From NCBI RefSeq assembly GCF_014384785.1, contig NZ_JACRSU010000001.1, positions 1 through 64,000 on the forward strand: a stretch of DNA of 64,000 nt. The letters run 5' to 3'. The notes below the pieces were generated by a model. That model saw only the letters and a program-made list of their open reading frames with translations. It was not told the DNA's origin and did no database searches. Positions 1 to 7,461 of the stretch are shown here, piece after piece (position 1 is the stretch's first letter; every line of letters begins with the position of its first letter). This stretch comes from Congzhengia minquanensis. Its GTDB lineage: Bacteria > Bacillota > Clostridia > UBA1381 > UBA9506. A program made the position numbers and the translations under genes.

Positions 1-1
1 G

Positions 2-97
2 GCCTCTCGTTTTAAAAATGGTTATGCGAATGTAATTTTAAATGGTGTGGAAGGCTATATTGATTCACAATTTAATTTTTATGAGGGCAAACGCTGA
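2..97 (+). CDS. C-terminal end of a gene cut by the window, SH3b-like tail
   Basis: Only the last 31 codons are visible, ending at TGA. The residues include GYANVILNGVEGYID, which has the spacing of a bacterial SH3 domain (a Gly-Tyr-Ala strand, then Asn-Gly turns, then Gly-Tyr-Ile/Val). That fold is common in secreted wall-binding proteins. The domain call is inferred from one short strand pattern and could be wrong. A terminator hairpin follows at once, so this is the end of its transcript. Confidence 0.4.
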   Translation, partial: ASRFKNGYANVILNGVEGYIDSQFNFYEGKR

Positions 98-109
98 TGT
101 ATTTAGGCC

Positions 110-138
110 AAGGGGTAGTTGTGATGACTACCCCTTTT
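110..138 (+). terminator. Intrinsic terminator after the partial first gene
   Basis: AAGGGGTAGT (110-119) pairs with ACTACCCCTT (127-136), followed by a short T run. It lies 13 bases after the stop codon of the partial gene. Confidence 0.7.
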
Positions 139-239
139 AATTAATATTGAAAGAAAAAAACTTGTACTTTGTAAATTTATGTGATAATATAAAGATATTA
201 AAAGCACGATTAATAAATTTTGTATAAGATTACGAGTAA

Positions 240-981
240 AAATTTGCTGATAACTTCGGCTATCGTGGCGAATACCACGACCCCGAGTCGAGTTATATCT
301 ACCTCCGCATGCGATACTTAGACCCCAAAACAGGAAGCTTCACCACAGAAGATCCTATCCGCGACGGTCTGAACTGGTTTAGCTATTGTAATGGCAATCC
401 CGTTAAGTTTACCGATCCGTGGGGAACTCTTCGCGAAGGTTATGCGGATGATAACGGCGTTTATCATACAGATCCTGATGCTGAAGAATTTGGCGAAGAT
501 TCCATTACGTGCCGTTTCCTATTCAAGTGATCCTAATTTTATTAATGGATTAGGTTATTTTGGGCAAGTTGAATCGGTTTCTGATGTTGCTCAATATCAG
601 AACACTCCTTTTCTGAACAATGAATTAGACTCTCCTTTCTATACAGATATGAAGTTCACCAATTTGGAATGGGGTGAAGAACCGACTGTTGCTGAGGAAT
701 TTGGTCTTAACAATGTAGATTGGTCTATGTATTTAGGTATGACTGGATCAATACAAATTACTGGATTTACAAAGCATGGGTTAGCACAAGTAATAGGCAT
801 AGATGGAGTGGCTAGCGTTAAAGATGCTGCTGTAATTGAAGCAGTTAAAACGCCTATCGAAGTTATATATCAAGAAGCCAATGATACGATTAAATATATA
901 GGCGAAAATGCTGTTGTAGTTCTAAATAAGGCAGGTAAGGTTGTAACCGCATGGGCAAAAAACATATTTGGAACAAGATAA
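240..981 (+). pseudogene. Orphan Rhs C-terminal tip with frameshift (polymorphic toxin)
   Basis: After an in-frame stop at 237-239 the frame is open without a start codon and encodes the diagnostic end of an Rhs core: NFGYRGEYHDPES, then MRYLDPKTGSFTTEDPIRDG, then NPVKFTDPWG (about 252-423). The rest of the Rhs protein is missing. After DPWG the sequence should be the variable toxin domain, but the frame changes near 505-520. The remainder continues in the +1 frame to 981 with TKHGLAQVIGIDG and VVVLNKAGKVVTAWAK near the end. That ending resembles BECR-fold nucleases (EndoU/colicin-like RNases) in other Rhs and CdiA tips, which is an inference. In Rhs loci, displaced tips of this kind are stored downstream of a full rhs gene and can be recombined onto it through the core homology. 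The frameshift makes this copy unlikely to be functional as it stands. Confidence 0.75.
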
Positions 982-991
982 AGGATAATAT

Positions 992-1240
992 ATGATTTCG
1001 TTAAAAACTGATTCAATTAATTTATTATACGATTGTTACATAAAACAAAGATCAAATTTACTTTGGGTATTAGAATGCAAAGATTTAATTAATATTGACC
1101 ATAATTTAGGAAATCAATTGCGTGATGCCGTTGGAGATGAATTACTTATTTATGGTTTTAACGGAGATGAGCCTAATCAATATGGTATTTTACTTGAAAG
1201 TCTTATTGATGAAATTGGTAGATTGTTTATCTATAATTAA
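992..1240 (+). CDS. Small protein behind the Rhs tip, candidate immunity protein
   Basis: This 82-aa acidic protein starts 10 bases after the toxin tip ends, with an AAGGA ribosome site just ahead. I do not recognise a family. It has no signal peptide or membrane segment, so it is likely cytoplasmic, as expected for an inhibitor of a toxin delivered into or made in the cell. In polymorphic toxin systems the gene directly after the toxin tip is almost always its cognate immunity protein. The role is inferred from that position only. The ORF is intact although its toxin is broken, which fits selection to keep immunity. Confidence 0.5.
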   Translation: MISLKTDSINLLYDCYIKQRSNLLWVLECKDLINIDHNLGNQLRDAVGDELLIYGFNGDEPNQYGILLESLIDEIGRLFIYN

Positions 1241-1246
1241 AATTAG

Positions 1247-1360
1247 GAGTGCTACCCCGAATATTTAGAACAATCCAAAGGAAGTGTGGGGAAACCCAAT
1301 AATGCTAATTTTACATGGGAGGAGTTAATTGAACTTGGAAAAGAATTTCTCGGAAAATAA
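1247..1360 (+). pseudogene. Remnant of a second toxin-tip C-terminus
   Basis: An open frame without a start codon enters near 1247 and ends at TAA 1358-1360. It encodes ECYPEYLEQSKGSVGKPNNA, then an acidic helix rich in Glu, Leu and Lys (NFTWEELIELGKEFLGK). Having no start and lying directly after an immunity-like gene, it looks like another displaced toxin tail. The toxin class cannot be told from 38 residues. Confidence 0.35.
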
Positions 1361-1366
1361 TTTTGC

Positions 1367-1809
1367 TATTTGTTTTCAGTTTTCACTGGGCATTCGTGGG
1401 GAATTAACAACATTTGAAAAGGAATTAAGTGCATTAAAAAATATGAAACAAATTATATACGAAAAGAAACAAAAATTTCAAAATTATTTGATCCTCTTGA
1501 TGCTGATTTTTTTTGTTATCAAAAATCATGCGAATATATGCGTGATTTAGATATCAAAGAAAAACATATCGGGGTATGTCCGAGAAATTTCCAGTGGAAT
1601 TTGATGAATTTTTAAATGATATTTTAATACACAAAACATTATTAAATAAGATAGGAAAACAAGCAGATTGTTCTATCAGGGTAGCCTTGCAGGCAGATGA
1701 ATCACAAATATATTTTGAAATTACCCCAAAACAAATGTCTTTACTTGCTGAAATAGGGTTAAGATGCGAGTTTTCAATTATATCTTTGGGGATGGTTGCT
1801 GATATTTAA
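1367..1809 (+). pseudogene. Broken DUF4279-like gene
   Basis: Three frames have to be joined to read one protein. The first gives FQFSLGIRGELTTFEKELS. The second, from about 1490, gives FDPLDADFFCYQKSCEYMRD. The third, 1576-1809, ends with IYFEITPKQMSLLAEIGLRC and a short beta strand. A first strand of the FSLxIRG type, a middle RVALQAD strand and a final 'LL.EIG' helix fit DUF4279, a family often found beside polymorphic toxins as an immunity protein. At least two frameshifts mean it is dead. The family call is from memory of the pattern. Confidence 0.4.
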
Positions 1810-1849
1810 AAAACTGTTCTCAACGTGGAATAAAAACTAAATAATTTAT

Positions 1850-1875
1850 AAAGGGCAGGCTTATGTCTGCCCTTT
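1850..1875 (+). terminator. Terminator closing the toxin/immunity remnant cluster
   Basis: AAAGGGCAG (1850-1858) pairs perfectly with CTGCCCTTT (1867-1875) across an 8-base loop. The T run is short, so its strength is uncertain. Confidence 0.6.
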
Positions 1876-1949
1876 AAATCATTTTGAATTTAAATGAAAT
1901 AACCTCTTGAATTTTGTAAACTGGTAACCAGTTAGGCTGCAATGTTTTT

Positions 1950-2090
1950 TTAAGTCATATCATCTCCGAGTGCATCAATAACATTTTCTTTTTTTATCTT
2001 GCGAATGGCATAAAGCATAGTAATAAACATCACAAAAAATACGCTGAATATACTAATTCCAATGCTAGCCCACGGAAATTGAAAACCAAT
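1950..2090 (-). pseudogene. C-terminal fragment of an FtsX-like ABC transporter permease
   Basis: Read on the minus strand, the frame ends FPWASIGISIFSVFFVMFIT, then YAIRKIKKENVIDALGDDMT and TAA (1952-1950). A hydrophobic final helix followed by a basic stretch and 'I..AL..D' is the typical end of MacB/BceB-type permeases, whose last helix is followed by a phrase such as 'KIKKENIIEALR'. Everything upstream of about 45 residues is missing, and the preceding DNA is histidine-kinase sequence. The junction near 2090-2115 therefore marks a large deletion. Confidence 0.6.
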
Positions 2091-2107
2091 ATCTGCTCTC
2101 CCGCTTG

Positions 2108-2221
2108 TCAAGCCTTTATAAGCGGTGTGCGGAGCTGGTGGGCAATGTCGGCAAGCGAATCGGCCAGGTGTTCTTTTTCATTCTTTAGCGCATCGTTTTG
2201 TTCACGAATTCGCAGGGTCAT
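2108..2221 (-). pseudogene. Histidine kinase H-box fragment
   Basis: A 37-codon stretch contains EKEHLADSLADIAHQLRTPL, which is the dimerisation helix and phospho-acceptor histidine motif of a sensor kinase of the VanS/BceS kind. The transmembrane and sensor part before it and the whole ATPase domain after it are missing. The 5' side runs out of the response-regulator remnant and the 3' side runs into permease sequence, so two deletions bracket this piece. Confidence 0.65.
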
Positions 2222-2694
2222 TTTCTATTTTTTGCCGCAGACGTTTGATATAAACAGTTAAAGTGTTATCGTTCACAAATTCTCCGGCTGCGTTCCATAG
2301 TTCATCAAGCAGTCGTCCACGGGTAATAATACTTTTAGAATTGTTAACGAACACCAACAACAGGCGATATTCCAAGGCGGATAGATAAATTTCCACACCG
2401 TCTTTTTTTACAATGCCACTCGCTGTATCGACAGTAACCACACTGGCTTCATCGCCGGAGGCAGTGAGAAAAATTACGGGTATATCCTGCACTTCTTTAA
2501 TTTCGGTGCAGACCGAAAAGCCGTTTCCATCCAGCAGAGAAACGTCAATCGGCGCCAGGTCGAACAAGTTGTCCGATAGAAGGGCGAGGGCGACGCGCCG
2601 GCGCGCGGGTAACAGCAAACCCTTCCGAATGAAGCAAAAGCACAAGATTTTAAGCAATTGCCTGATCGTCTTCAACCAAAAAAATACGTTTCAT
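2202..2694 (-). pseudogene. Decayed OmpR-family response regulator
   Basis: The original start at 2694 encodes MKRIFLVEDDQAIA, a receiver-domain beginning with its acidic pair, and then hits TAA. After a frame change the receiver continues with FDLAPIDVSLLDGNGF (the phospho-acceptor Asp strand) and IPVIFLTASGDEASVV. It then jumps directly to VDTASGIVKKDGVEIYLSAL and the winged-helix domain (TLTVYIKRLRQKIENDPANS). Roughly 45-50 residues of receiver and linker are missing, and the last 15-20 residues of the DNA-binding domain are replaced by kinase sequence. It originally controlled the kinase/permease pair whose scraps lie next to it. Confidence 0.7.
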
Positions 2695-2843
2695 TTTTCA
2701 TTTCACTCTCCTTAGCACTTCGAAACAAACCACCTTTATTATAGTTCTTTTAACAGAAATACACAACCCAAAATACAACTTTTTTATGCTCAGCAAATAA
2801 ATACCTGCCAAAACGGTTACACTATTTTCTGAGGTGAATGAGC

Positions 2844-2975
2844 ATGAATGATAAAAACAAAAAATGCGGTGCGGAAAAAACCGCTACCAATAACCAGTGG
2901 ACTTCAACGGCACAGGACCGTCCGACTGACAAATCGGAACGCAGGGATGGCCCGGGCGGAGAGGATGCAGATTAA
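2844..2975 (+). CDS. Small hydrophilic protein, 43 aa
   Basis: ATG at 2844 follows GAGGTGA at 2831-2837 with 7 bases of spacing; an in-frame ATG at 2838 is too close to that site. The product is highly charged and polar, begins MNDKNKKCGAEKTATNNQW and ends SERRDGPGGEDAD. It has no hydrophobic segment. The Gly-Pro-Gly-Gly tail near the C-terminus looks deliberate, and I believe similar short ORFs occur in other Clostridia, but I cannot name a family. Good ribosome site and sensible composition support a real gene. Function unknown. Confidence 0.5.
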   Translation: MNDKNKKCGAEKTATNNQWTSTAQDRPTDKSERRDGPGGEDAD

Positions 2976-3003
2976 CTCTGCCCTCTTTACATATTTCTTG
3001 TAA

Positions 3004-3047
3004 TGCTAACTATAGGCAAGTTTTATGTTGCCAATTTTATGTTAGCA
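3004..3047 (+). promoter_or_regulatory. Nested repeats before the XRE regulator, candidate operator
   Basis: TGCTAAC (3004-3010) is inverted as GTTAGCA (3041-3047). Inside it GGCAA (3015-3019) is inverted as TTGCC (3028-3032). A direct repeat TTTTATGTT occurs at 3021-3029 and 3035-3043. The array sits 25 bases before a small helix-turn-helix gene, as expected for an autoregulatory operator or a hairpin in its leader. Confidence 0.4.
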
Positions 3048-3071
3048 TTTATTTATAAGGAAGTGATGTGT

Positions 3072-3311
3072 ATGAAAGAAAAATATTATAAGATTATTGG
3101 TGAAAATATTGCGTATTACAGAAAGAAAAAACATTTAACGCAAATCGGTCTTTCTATGAACGCAAATGTGTCCAGAGCCTACATAAGTCATCTTGAGGCA
3201 AAAAACATGAATCGGGTGCCTTCTTTAGACATGCTGTTTCACCTGTGCGAAATTTTAGACATTGAGCCATATCAGTTGTTTATTGAGCCAAAGGAACAAA
3301 TAAAAAAATAG
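3072..3311 (+). CDS. XRE-family helix-turn-helix regulator, 79 aa
   Basis: A single HTH_3 domain covers almost the whole protein: YYRKKKHLTQIGLSMNANVS (helices 1-3, residues about 16-35), then RAYISHLEAKNMNRVPSLDM and helix 5 (LCEILDIEPYQLF). Proteins of this size act as DNA-binding repressors or activators with no ligand domain. ATG 3072 is preferred because AAGGAAG at 3057-3063 lies 8 bases ahead; ATG 3066 is too close. Nested repeats upstream may be its own binding site. It shares a terminator with the convergent transporter gene. Its target is unknown. Confidence 0.85.
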   Translation: MKEKYYKIIGENIAYYRKKKHLTQIGLSMNANVSRAYISHLEAKNMNRVPSLDMLFHLCEILDIEPYQLFIEPKEQIKK

Positions 3312-3331
3312 CTGTTAAAACAGCTATTTTT
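3304..3331. terminator. Bidirectional terminator between convergent genes
   Basis: AAAAATAGCTG and CAGCTATTTTT pair around a short loop, with A and T runs on both sides. It serves the XRE gene and the convergent CNNM/CorC gene. Confidence 0.75.
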
Positions 3332-3341
3332 TTACATTCTG

Positions 3342-4679
3342 CTATTCTTTAGAACTTTCAGAATTTTTAAAATTTTCAACGCACACCAAGGAATGTAACA
3401 TTCTATGGTCTTTAATTTCAAGAACTTTAATGTGCAGGCCATCGCTGTCAAGTTCAAATTTGCTTCCATCTTCCGGAATAGATCCAAATTTGGAGAAAAC
3501 ATATCCCCCAAAAGTTTCAAATTCGTTATCTGGATTTAAAATCACACCAAGATTTTTTTCAACTTCTTCAATTTCGGCATTTCCTGTTATGTTCCAGGTT
3601 TTTGAATCAAGCCGCTCAATGTCCATTCTTTCCCGCGGTAAAATTTCCTCGTCAAAATCCCCCACCAGCCTTTGAATTAAATCATTCAAAGTAATAATGC
3701 CTGTCATGCCGCCATATTCGTCAATTACAACCGCAAAGTAATGGCCGCTCGCTTTCATGTTTTTAAACAGCGTATCCGCTTTCAATGTTTCAGGTACGAA
3801 ATAAGGAACCGTGACGGCCGAATTCATTACGTTTTCACGACTTTTGTTTTTCAGCCTGAAATAGTTTTTTGTGTTTAAAATGCCGATGACGTTATCAACC
3901 GTTTCGTCGCACACAGGAAACATGGAATGAGGACTTTCAAAAATCGTTTTTTCCCACTGTTCGTCTGTTTCCTCCAGCCAAAGCAAGGTTACCTCTGTGC
4001 GGTGCGTTGCAATCTCGTCGGCAGAAAGGTCGTCAAATTCAAATACGTTTTGAATAAGCTCCTTTTCTTCCACGTCAATGGCGCCTTTTTCACTTCCAGC
4101 ATCCACCATCATTCTAATTTCTTCTTCGGTAACTTCTTCATCATCACTGTTCGGATCAATTCCCAAAAGCCTTAAAATTGCATTGGTAGACAGCGTTAAA
4201 AACCAGACCAACGGCGCAAATATTTTAGAAATTGCCGAAACCAGGGTCGAGATTTTAAGAGCCAGGGCTTCCGCGTTTTTCATGGCAACCCGCTTTGGAA
4301 CCAGCTCGCCGAAAACCAACGTAAAATAAGATAAGATTAACGTAATTAAGACAACAGAAATGGTGTCCAGAGTTTTTTCTGAAACAGGCACGCCAAGGCT
4401 CATCAATCCGCTTACCAGCAAATCGGAAAAATTGTCCGCCGCAAAGGCGCTTCCTAAAAAGCCGGAAAGCGTAATTGCCACCTGAATAGTGGCCAAAAAT
4501 CTGGCCGGCTGAGAAGTGAGCCTAGCTAAGCGCATAGCCCTTTTATTCCCCGCTTCTGCAAGCTTTTGCAGTTTTGTATCATTCATGGATATAACAGCAA
4601 TTTCTGCACTGGCAAAAACAGCGTTCAGCGCAATTAATAAAACCTGCAGCAGTAATTGCCAAAGTAATGTATTACCCAA
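3342..4679 (-). CDS. CNNM/CorC-type Mg2+ transporter (UPF0053, hemolysin-like)
   Basis: This 445-aa membrane protein has the full family order. Four hydrophobic segments of the CNNM domain fill about residues 1-190, including SAEIAVISMN and FGELVPKRVA. A pair of CBS domains follows at about 205-340, with FAVVIDEYGGMTGIITL in the second. A CorC_HlyC domain closes the protein (about 350-435, FETFGGYVFSKFGSIPEDG). Bacterial members such as MpfA of Staphylococcus aureus and YhdP of Bacillus subtilis are linked to Mg2+ export, and others to Co2+/Mg2+ handling; older 'hemolysin' names are misleading. Start is TTG at 4679 with GGAGG seven bases ahead. The leader carries a promoter, an acidic ORF and a terminator, suggesting attenuation. 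Confidence 0.85.
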   Translation of the reverse strand: MGNTLLWQLLLQVLLIALNAVFASAEIAVISMNDTKLQKLAEAGNKRAMRLARLTSQPARFLATIQVAITLSGFLGSAFAADNFSDLLVSGLMSLGVPVSEKTLDTISVVLITLILSYFTLVFGELVPKRVAMKNAEALALKISTLVSAISKIFAPLVWFLTLSTNAILRLLGIDPNSDDEEVTEEEIRMMVDAGSEKGAIDVEEKELIQNVFEFDDLSADEIATHRTEVTLLWLEETDEQWEKTIFESPHSMFPVCDETVDNVIGILNTKNYFRLKNKSRENVMNSAVTVPYFVPETLKADTLFKNMKASGHYFAVVIDEYGGMTGIITLNDLIQRLVGDFDEEILPRERMDIERLDSKTWNITGNAEIEEVEKNLGVILNPDNEFETFGGYVFSKFGSIPEDGSKFELDSDGLHIKVLEIKDHRMLHSLVCVENFKNSESSKE

Positions 4680-4721
4680 TTTATTTCCTCCATTTTATTT
4701 TCAGTCATTATTTTTATACAC

Positions 4722-4772
4722 AAAAAGGCACAACCCTACGTCAATAGCTGCTAAAGCCGTAGGTTATGCCTT
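4722..4772 (-). terminator. Intrinsic terminator in the transporter leader (attenuator candidate)
   Basis: On the minus strand AAGGCATAACCTACG (4772-4758) pairs with CGTAGGGTTGTGCCTT (4740-4725), with one bulged base, and a T run follows. It lies between the promoter and the coding region, about 45 bases before the start codon. Its 5' arm is the last six codons of the leader ORF, whose stop codon lies in the loop. Confidence 0.7.
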
Positions 4773-4852
4773 ACAAACCGAATATAAAGCTTTATAAAAA
4801 AAGAATTTGCAGTTTTATCATCTTCATCGCAACTATCCATGTTATCAAACAT
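4751..4852 (-). CDS. Acidic leader ORF before the Mg2+ transporter gene
   Basis: The ORF lies just downstream of the promoter and next to a very strong GAGGAGGTG site. From ATG 4852 it encodes 33 residues beginning MFDNMDSCDEDDKTANSFF; from ATG 4840 it would start at MDSCDEDDK. Spacing is short (2) for the first ATG and long (14) for the second, so the true start is unsure. A TTG in another frame (MITWIVAMK, 18 codons) has the best spacing and must also be considered. In the favoured frame six of the first 12 residues are Asp or Glu. Runs of acidic residues near the N-terminus are known to destabilise ribosomes at low Mg2+ in E. coli and in the mgtL leader of Salmonella. The stop codon lies in the loop of the terminator hairpin. 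Confidence 0.45.
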   Translation of the reverse strand: MFDNMDSCDEDDKTANSFFIKLYIRFVRHNLRL

Positions 4853-4876
4853 CACCTCCTCACTTATTTTAGAAAC

Positions 4877-4905
4877 AGTATATCACAAACTGTATAAAAT
4901 GTAAA
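4877..4905 (-). promoter_or_regulatory. Sigma-A promoter of the CNNM/CorC leader
   Basis: TTTACA (complement of 4900-4905), a 17-base spacer, then TATACT (complement of 4877-4882), with TGTGA just before the -10. Transcription would begin near 4869, leaving about 190 bases of leader before the coding region. Confidence 0.75.
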
Positions 4906-4970
4906 TATTTTAATGTTAAGTATTTGTTAAAAAATTTATTTCAACCGCGTTGTTTTGTTTACTTCTTAAA

Positions 4971-6155
4971 TTAATCTCTAAAATATAAGTCTCTTGTATA
5001 TACCTTATCCAAAACATCTTCAATATCAGGGTGGTATCTGTTAGCAAGAATAACATCTGACATTTTCTTAAATTCAGCTAAATCTTGAATTACCCTTGAA
5101 TGAAAGAAAAATTCCTCATGTAATGCAGGTTCATAAACAACGACTTCTATTCCTTTTGCTTTTACTCGTTTCATAACGCCCTGAATAGATGACTGCCTAA
5201 AATTATCAGAATTTGATTTCATTGTTAACCTGTAAACGCCAACAACTTGTGGATTTTTTAAAATAATTCTATCAGCAATAAAGTCTTTTCGGGTTGTATT
5301 TGCAGCAACAATGGCTCCGATAATATTGTTTGGAACATTATCATAGTTGGCCAACAATTGTTTGGTATCTTTTGGAAGACAATATCCCCCATAGCCAAAG
5401 GATGGATTATTATAAAAATTACCAATTCGCGGGTCTAATCCTACCCCCTCAATAATTGCTTTTGTGTCAAGATTTCTCACTTCTGCATATGTATCCAGTT
5501 CATTAAAAAAGGCTACTCTGAGAGCAAGGTAGGTATTCGCAAATAACTTAACCGCTTCTGCCTCACTAAATCCCATAATTCGTGTTTCAACATGTTCTTT
5601 TAGAGAGCCATTCTTTAGAAGTTCAGCAAATGTATGCGCGGCTTTAACACAATTTTTATCATTATTATCAGTCCCCACAATAATTCTGCTGGGATATAAA
5701 TTGTCATACAATGCTTTGCCCTCCCTAAGGAACTCGGGACTAAACAAAATTTTATCTGTTTTATATTGCTTGCGGACATGCTCTGTATATCCGACAGGAA
5801 TTGTTGATTTTATTACCATGAAAGCGTTTGGATTAAATTTTAAAACAAGCTCAATTACCGCCTCAACTGCAGAGGTATCAAAGTGGTTTTGTTGAGGGTC
5901 ATAGTTTGTAGGTGCTGCAATAACTACAAAATCTGCATTTTTATACGCTTCTTCTGCATTATCAGTTGCAGTTAACGATAAACTTTTTGATGATAAATAT
6001 TCCTGAATTTCATTATCAGCAATGGGAGATTTTTTGTTGTTTATCATGTCAACCTTTTCTTTAATAATATCAATTGCGGCAACTTCATTGTGCTGGGCTA
6101 ACAAAACTGCAATAGATAATCCTACGTAACCTGTTCCAGCAACAGTTATTTTCAA
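4971..6155 (-). CDS. ugd: UDP-glucose 6-dehydrogenase
   Basis: Oxidises UDP-glucose to UDP-glucuronate with two NAD+ in the cytoplasm, supplying an acidic sugar for the polysaccharide. The Rossmann motif GTGYVGLS is at residues 6-13, the middle has KSTIPVGYT and [10 protein letters not shown], and the catalytic cysteine is in [10 protein letters not shown] near residue 260. At 394 aa it matches the short Ugd class. The start is TTG at 6155, eight bases after AGGAG; a GTG further out overlaps that ribosome site. It is the last gene of the first polysaccharide operon, separated from its neighbour by about 95 bases, so it may have extra control of its own. Confidence 0.9.
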   Translation of the reverse strand: MKITVAGTGYVGLSIAVLLAQHNEVAAIDIIKEKVDMINNKKSPIADNEIQEYLSSKSLSLTATDNAEEAYKNADFVVIAAPTNYDPQQNHFDTSAVEAVIELVLKFNPNAFMVIKSTIPVGYTEHVRKQYKTDKILFSPEFLREGKALYDNLYPSRIIVGTDNNDKNCVKAAHTFAELLKNGSLKEHVETRIMGFSEAEAVKLFANTYLALRVAFFNELDTYAEVRNLDTKAIIEGVGLDPRIGNFYNNPSFGYGGYCLPKDTKQLLANYDNVPNNIIGAIVAANTTRKDFIADRIILKNPQVVGVYRLTMKSNSDNFRQSSIQGVMKRVKAKGIEVVVYEPALHEEFFFHSRVIQDLAEFKKMSDVILANRYHPDIEDVLDKVYTRDLYFRD

Positions 6156-6250
6156 TGAAAACACTCCTTAAATATTATAAAATAATTTATACCATTTAAC
6201 CAAATCTGTTAACTCGTCATAATAAAACAGCTTCTCATAGAACAAACTGA

Positions 6251-7444
6251 TTATAATCCAAAATCTTTAATTAATTTCAGTCTTTTAATTTCCTTCCGTG
6301 AAGCATGATTTTTACTAAAAAACACTTTCCATACGCCTACAGTTGCTCTCATCAAAAAGCAAAACGGATATAATAATGGATATCGATTTAAAATCGGATA
6401 CTTTTCTTTCATCGTTTTATTGCTCACTACTACATTTCTCCTCATACCCCCTGAATTTTTTGTAAAATGATAAATTCTATAAAATCCTTTTTTGTGCTTG
6501 CTAATATATTTTGTTTTACCATACTCATGATAAAGCATGCTATCATTGTTTCCAGCAGAGACTAAAAAATCCTCTGCCAAATTAAGAATAAGACTATTAT
6601 ATTCCTTTGGTACCTCATAAACAAAATCAGCTTCGTTAAAGTGAAAATATTTTATCCCAAATCCAATACAAATTAATAAAAACTTATGATAGTGTAACTT
6701 GTGTAAAATATAATTCAGTTTTTCATAATTAATTTCATTTTTATATGCTTTTAAATAAAGTAAATTATCCATAAGTTGACGTACTGTTACCAAACCGGAT
6801 ATATAATGTTTAATAAAATGGAGAAAATTAAAAATCAAACCCTCTGTAATATTTAGCGTGCTGCATTGAATATTTTCAAAATCAAATTGTATTTTTTGAT
6901 TCGAAAAACATCCCAAATCAGAAAACCAAAGTTCTGCAATGACTTTATCAAAATATTCTGTATGTAATTCAATTCGGCCATATACTTCGCTGATGCATTT
7001 TATATGGTGAGAACCGAAAGCTCGTTCTAAAATTTCAAATCCATTTTCCGCAAGAATTTTGCAGCTTTTTTTTTCATCTTGACTATCAATATATATATCA
7101 ATATCTGACGAAATTCTTGAAAACGGTTCTGCGTAAAGCTTTGCTAATGTCTGCCCCTTTAAAATGCAACATGATATTCCATTATTTTCAAGTTTTTTAA
7201 TTACTTCCGCCAATTTTACTGTTCGTAACAAATTATGATAAACTTCTAATGCTACAGCACTGTCTGAAATTTTAAGATTATCATTTTCCCATTTTTGTGC
7301 ACCAATCACAATTACCGGCCAAACCCGATTGTCCACTGCATATTTTTTTATGAGAGGAATGTCATAACTTCTATTTATATCTGGCGCAATATTTTGGGCA
7401 GCACAGGAAAATAAATAAAGCATATTTTCGAACTCATTCGTCAC
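6251..7444 (-). CDS. Uncharacterised nucleotidyltransferase-fold protein (NTP_transf_5)
   Basis: Residues near 85-125 carry CCILKGQTLAKLYAEP followed by RISSDIDIYID, the 'LKG..L...Y..P..R...DID' signature of the uncharacterised nucleotidyltransferase family PF14907. The DID pair is the metal-binding site of the nucleotidyltransferase fold. Members occur in capsule and peptide-modification loci, often with unknown substrate. The rest is helical with no membrane segment. GTG at 7444 is likely the start because AAAGG lies nine bases upstream; ATG at 7453 overlaps the ribosome site. Embedded in the polysaccharide operon, it may transfer a nucleotide-activated group to a polymer or intermediate, but its substrate cannot be read from sequence. 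Confidence 0.7.
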   Translation of the reverse strand: MTNEFENMLYLFSCAAQNIAPDINRSYDIPLIKKYAVDNRVWPVIVIGAQKWENDNLKISDSAVALEVYHNLLRTVKLAEVIKKLENNGISCCILKGQTLAKLYAEPFSRISSDIDIYIDSQDEKKSCKILAENGFEILERAFGSHHIKCISEVYGRIELHTEYFDKVIAELWFSDLGCFSNQKIQFDFENIQCSTLNITEGLIFNFLHFIKHYISGLVTVRQLMDNLLYLKAYKNEINYEKLNYILHKLHYHKFLLICIGFGIKYFHFNEADFVYEVPKEYNSLILNLAEDFLVSAGNNDSMLYHEYGKTKYISKHKKGFYRIYHFTKNSGGMRRNVVVSNKTMKEKYPILNRYPLLYPFCFLMRATVGVWKVFFSKNHASRKEIKRLKLIKDFGL

Positions 7445-7461
7445 ACGAAACATCCTTTCAA

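Noticed and set aside
2079..2261. Plus-strand 60-aa ORF at the kinase remnant
   Set aside because: It is antisense to the clear H-box and response-regulator remnants and has no ribosome site.
4680..4970. M-box (Mg2+) riboswitch upstream of the CNNM/CorC gene
   Set aside because: The conserved M-box core sequences are not visible. The leader is better explained by a short ORF with an overlapping terminator.
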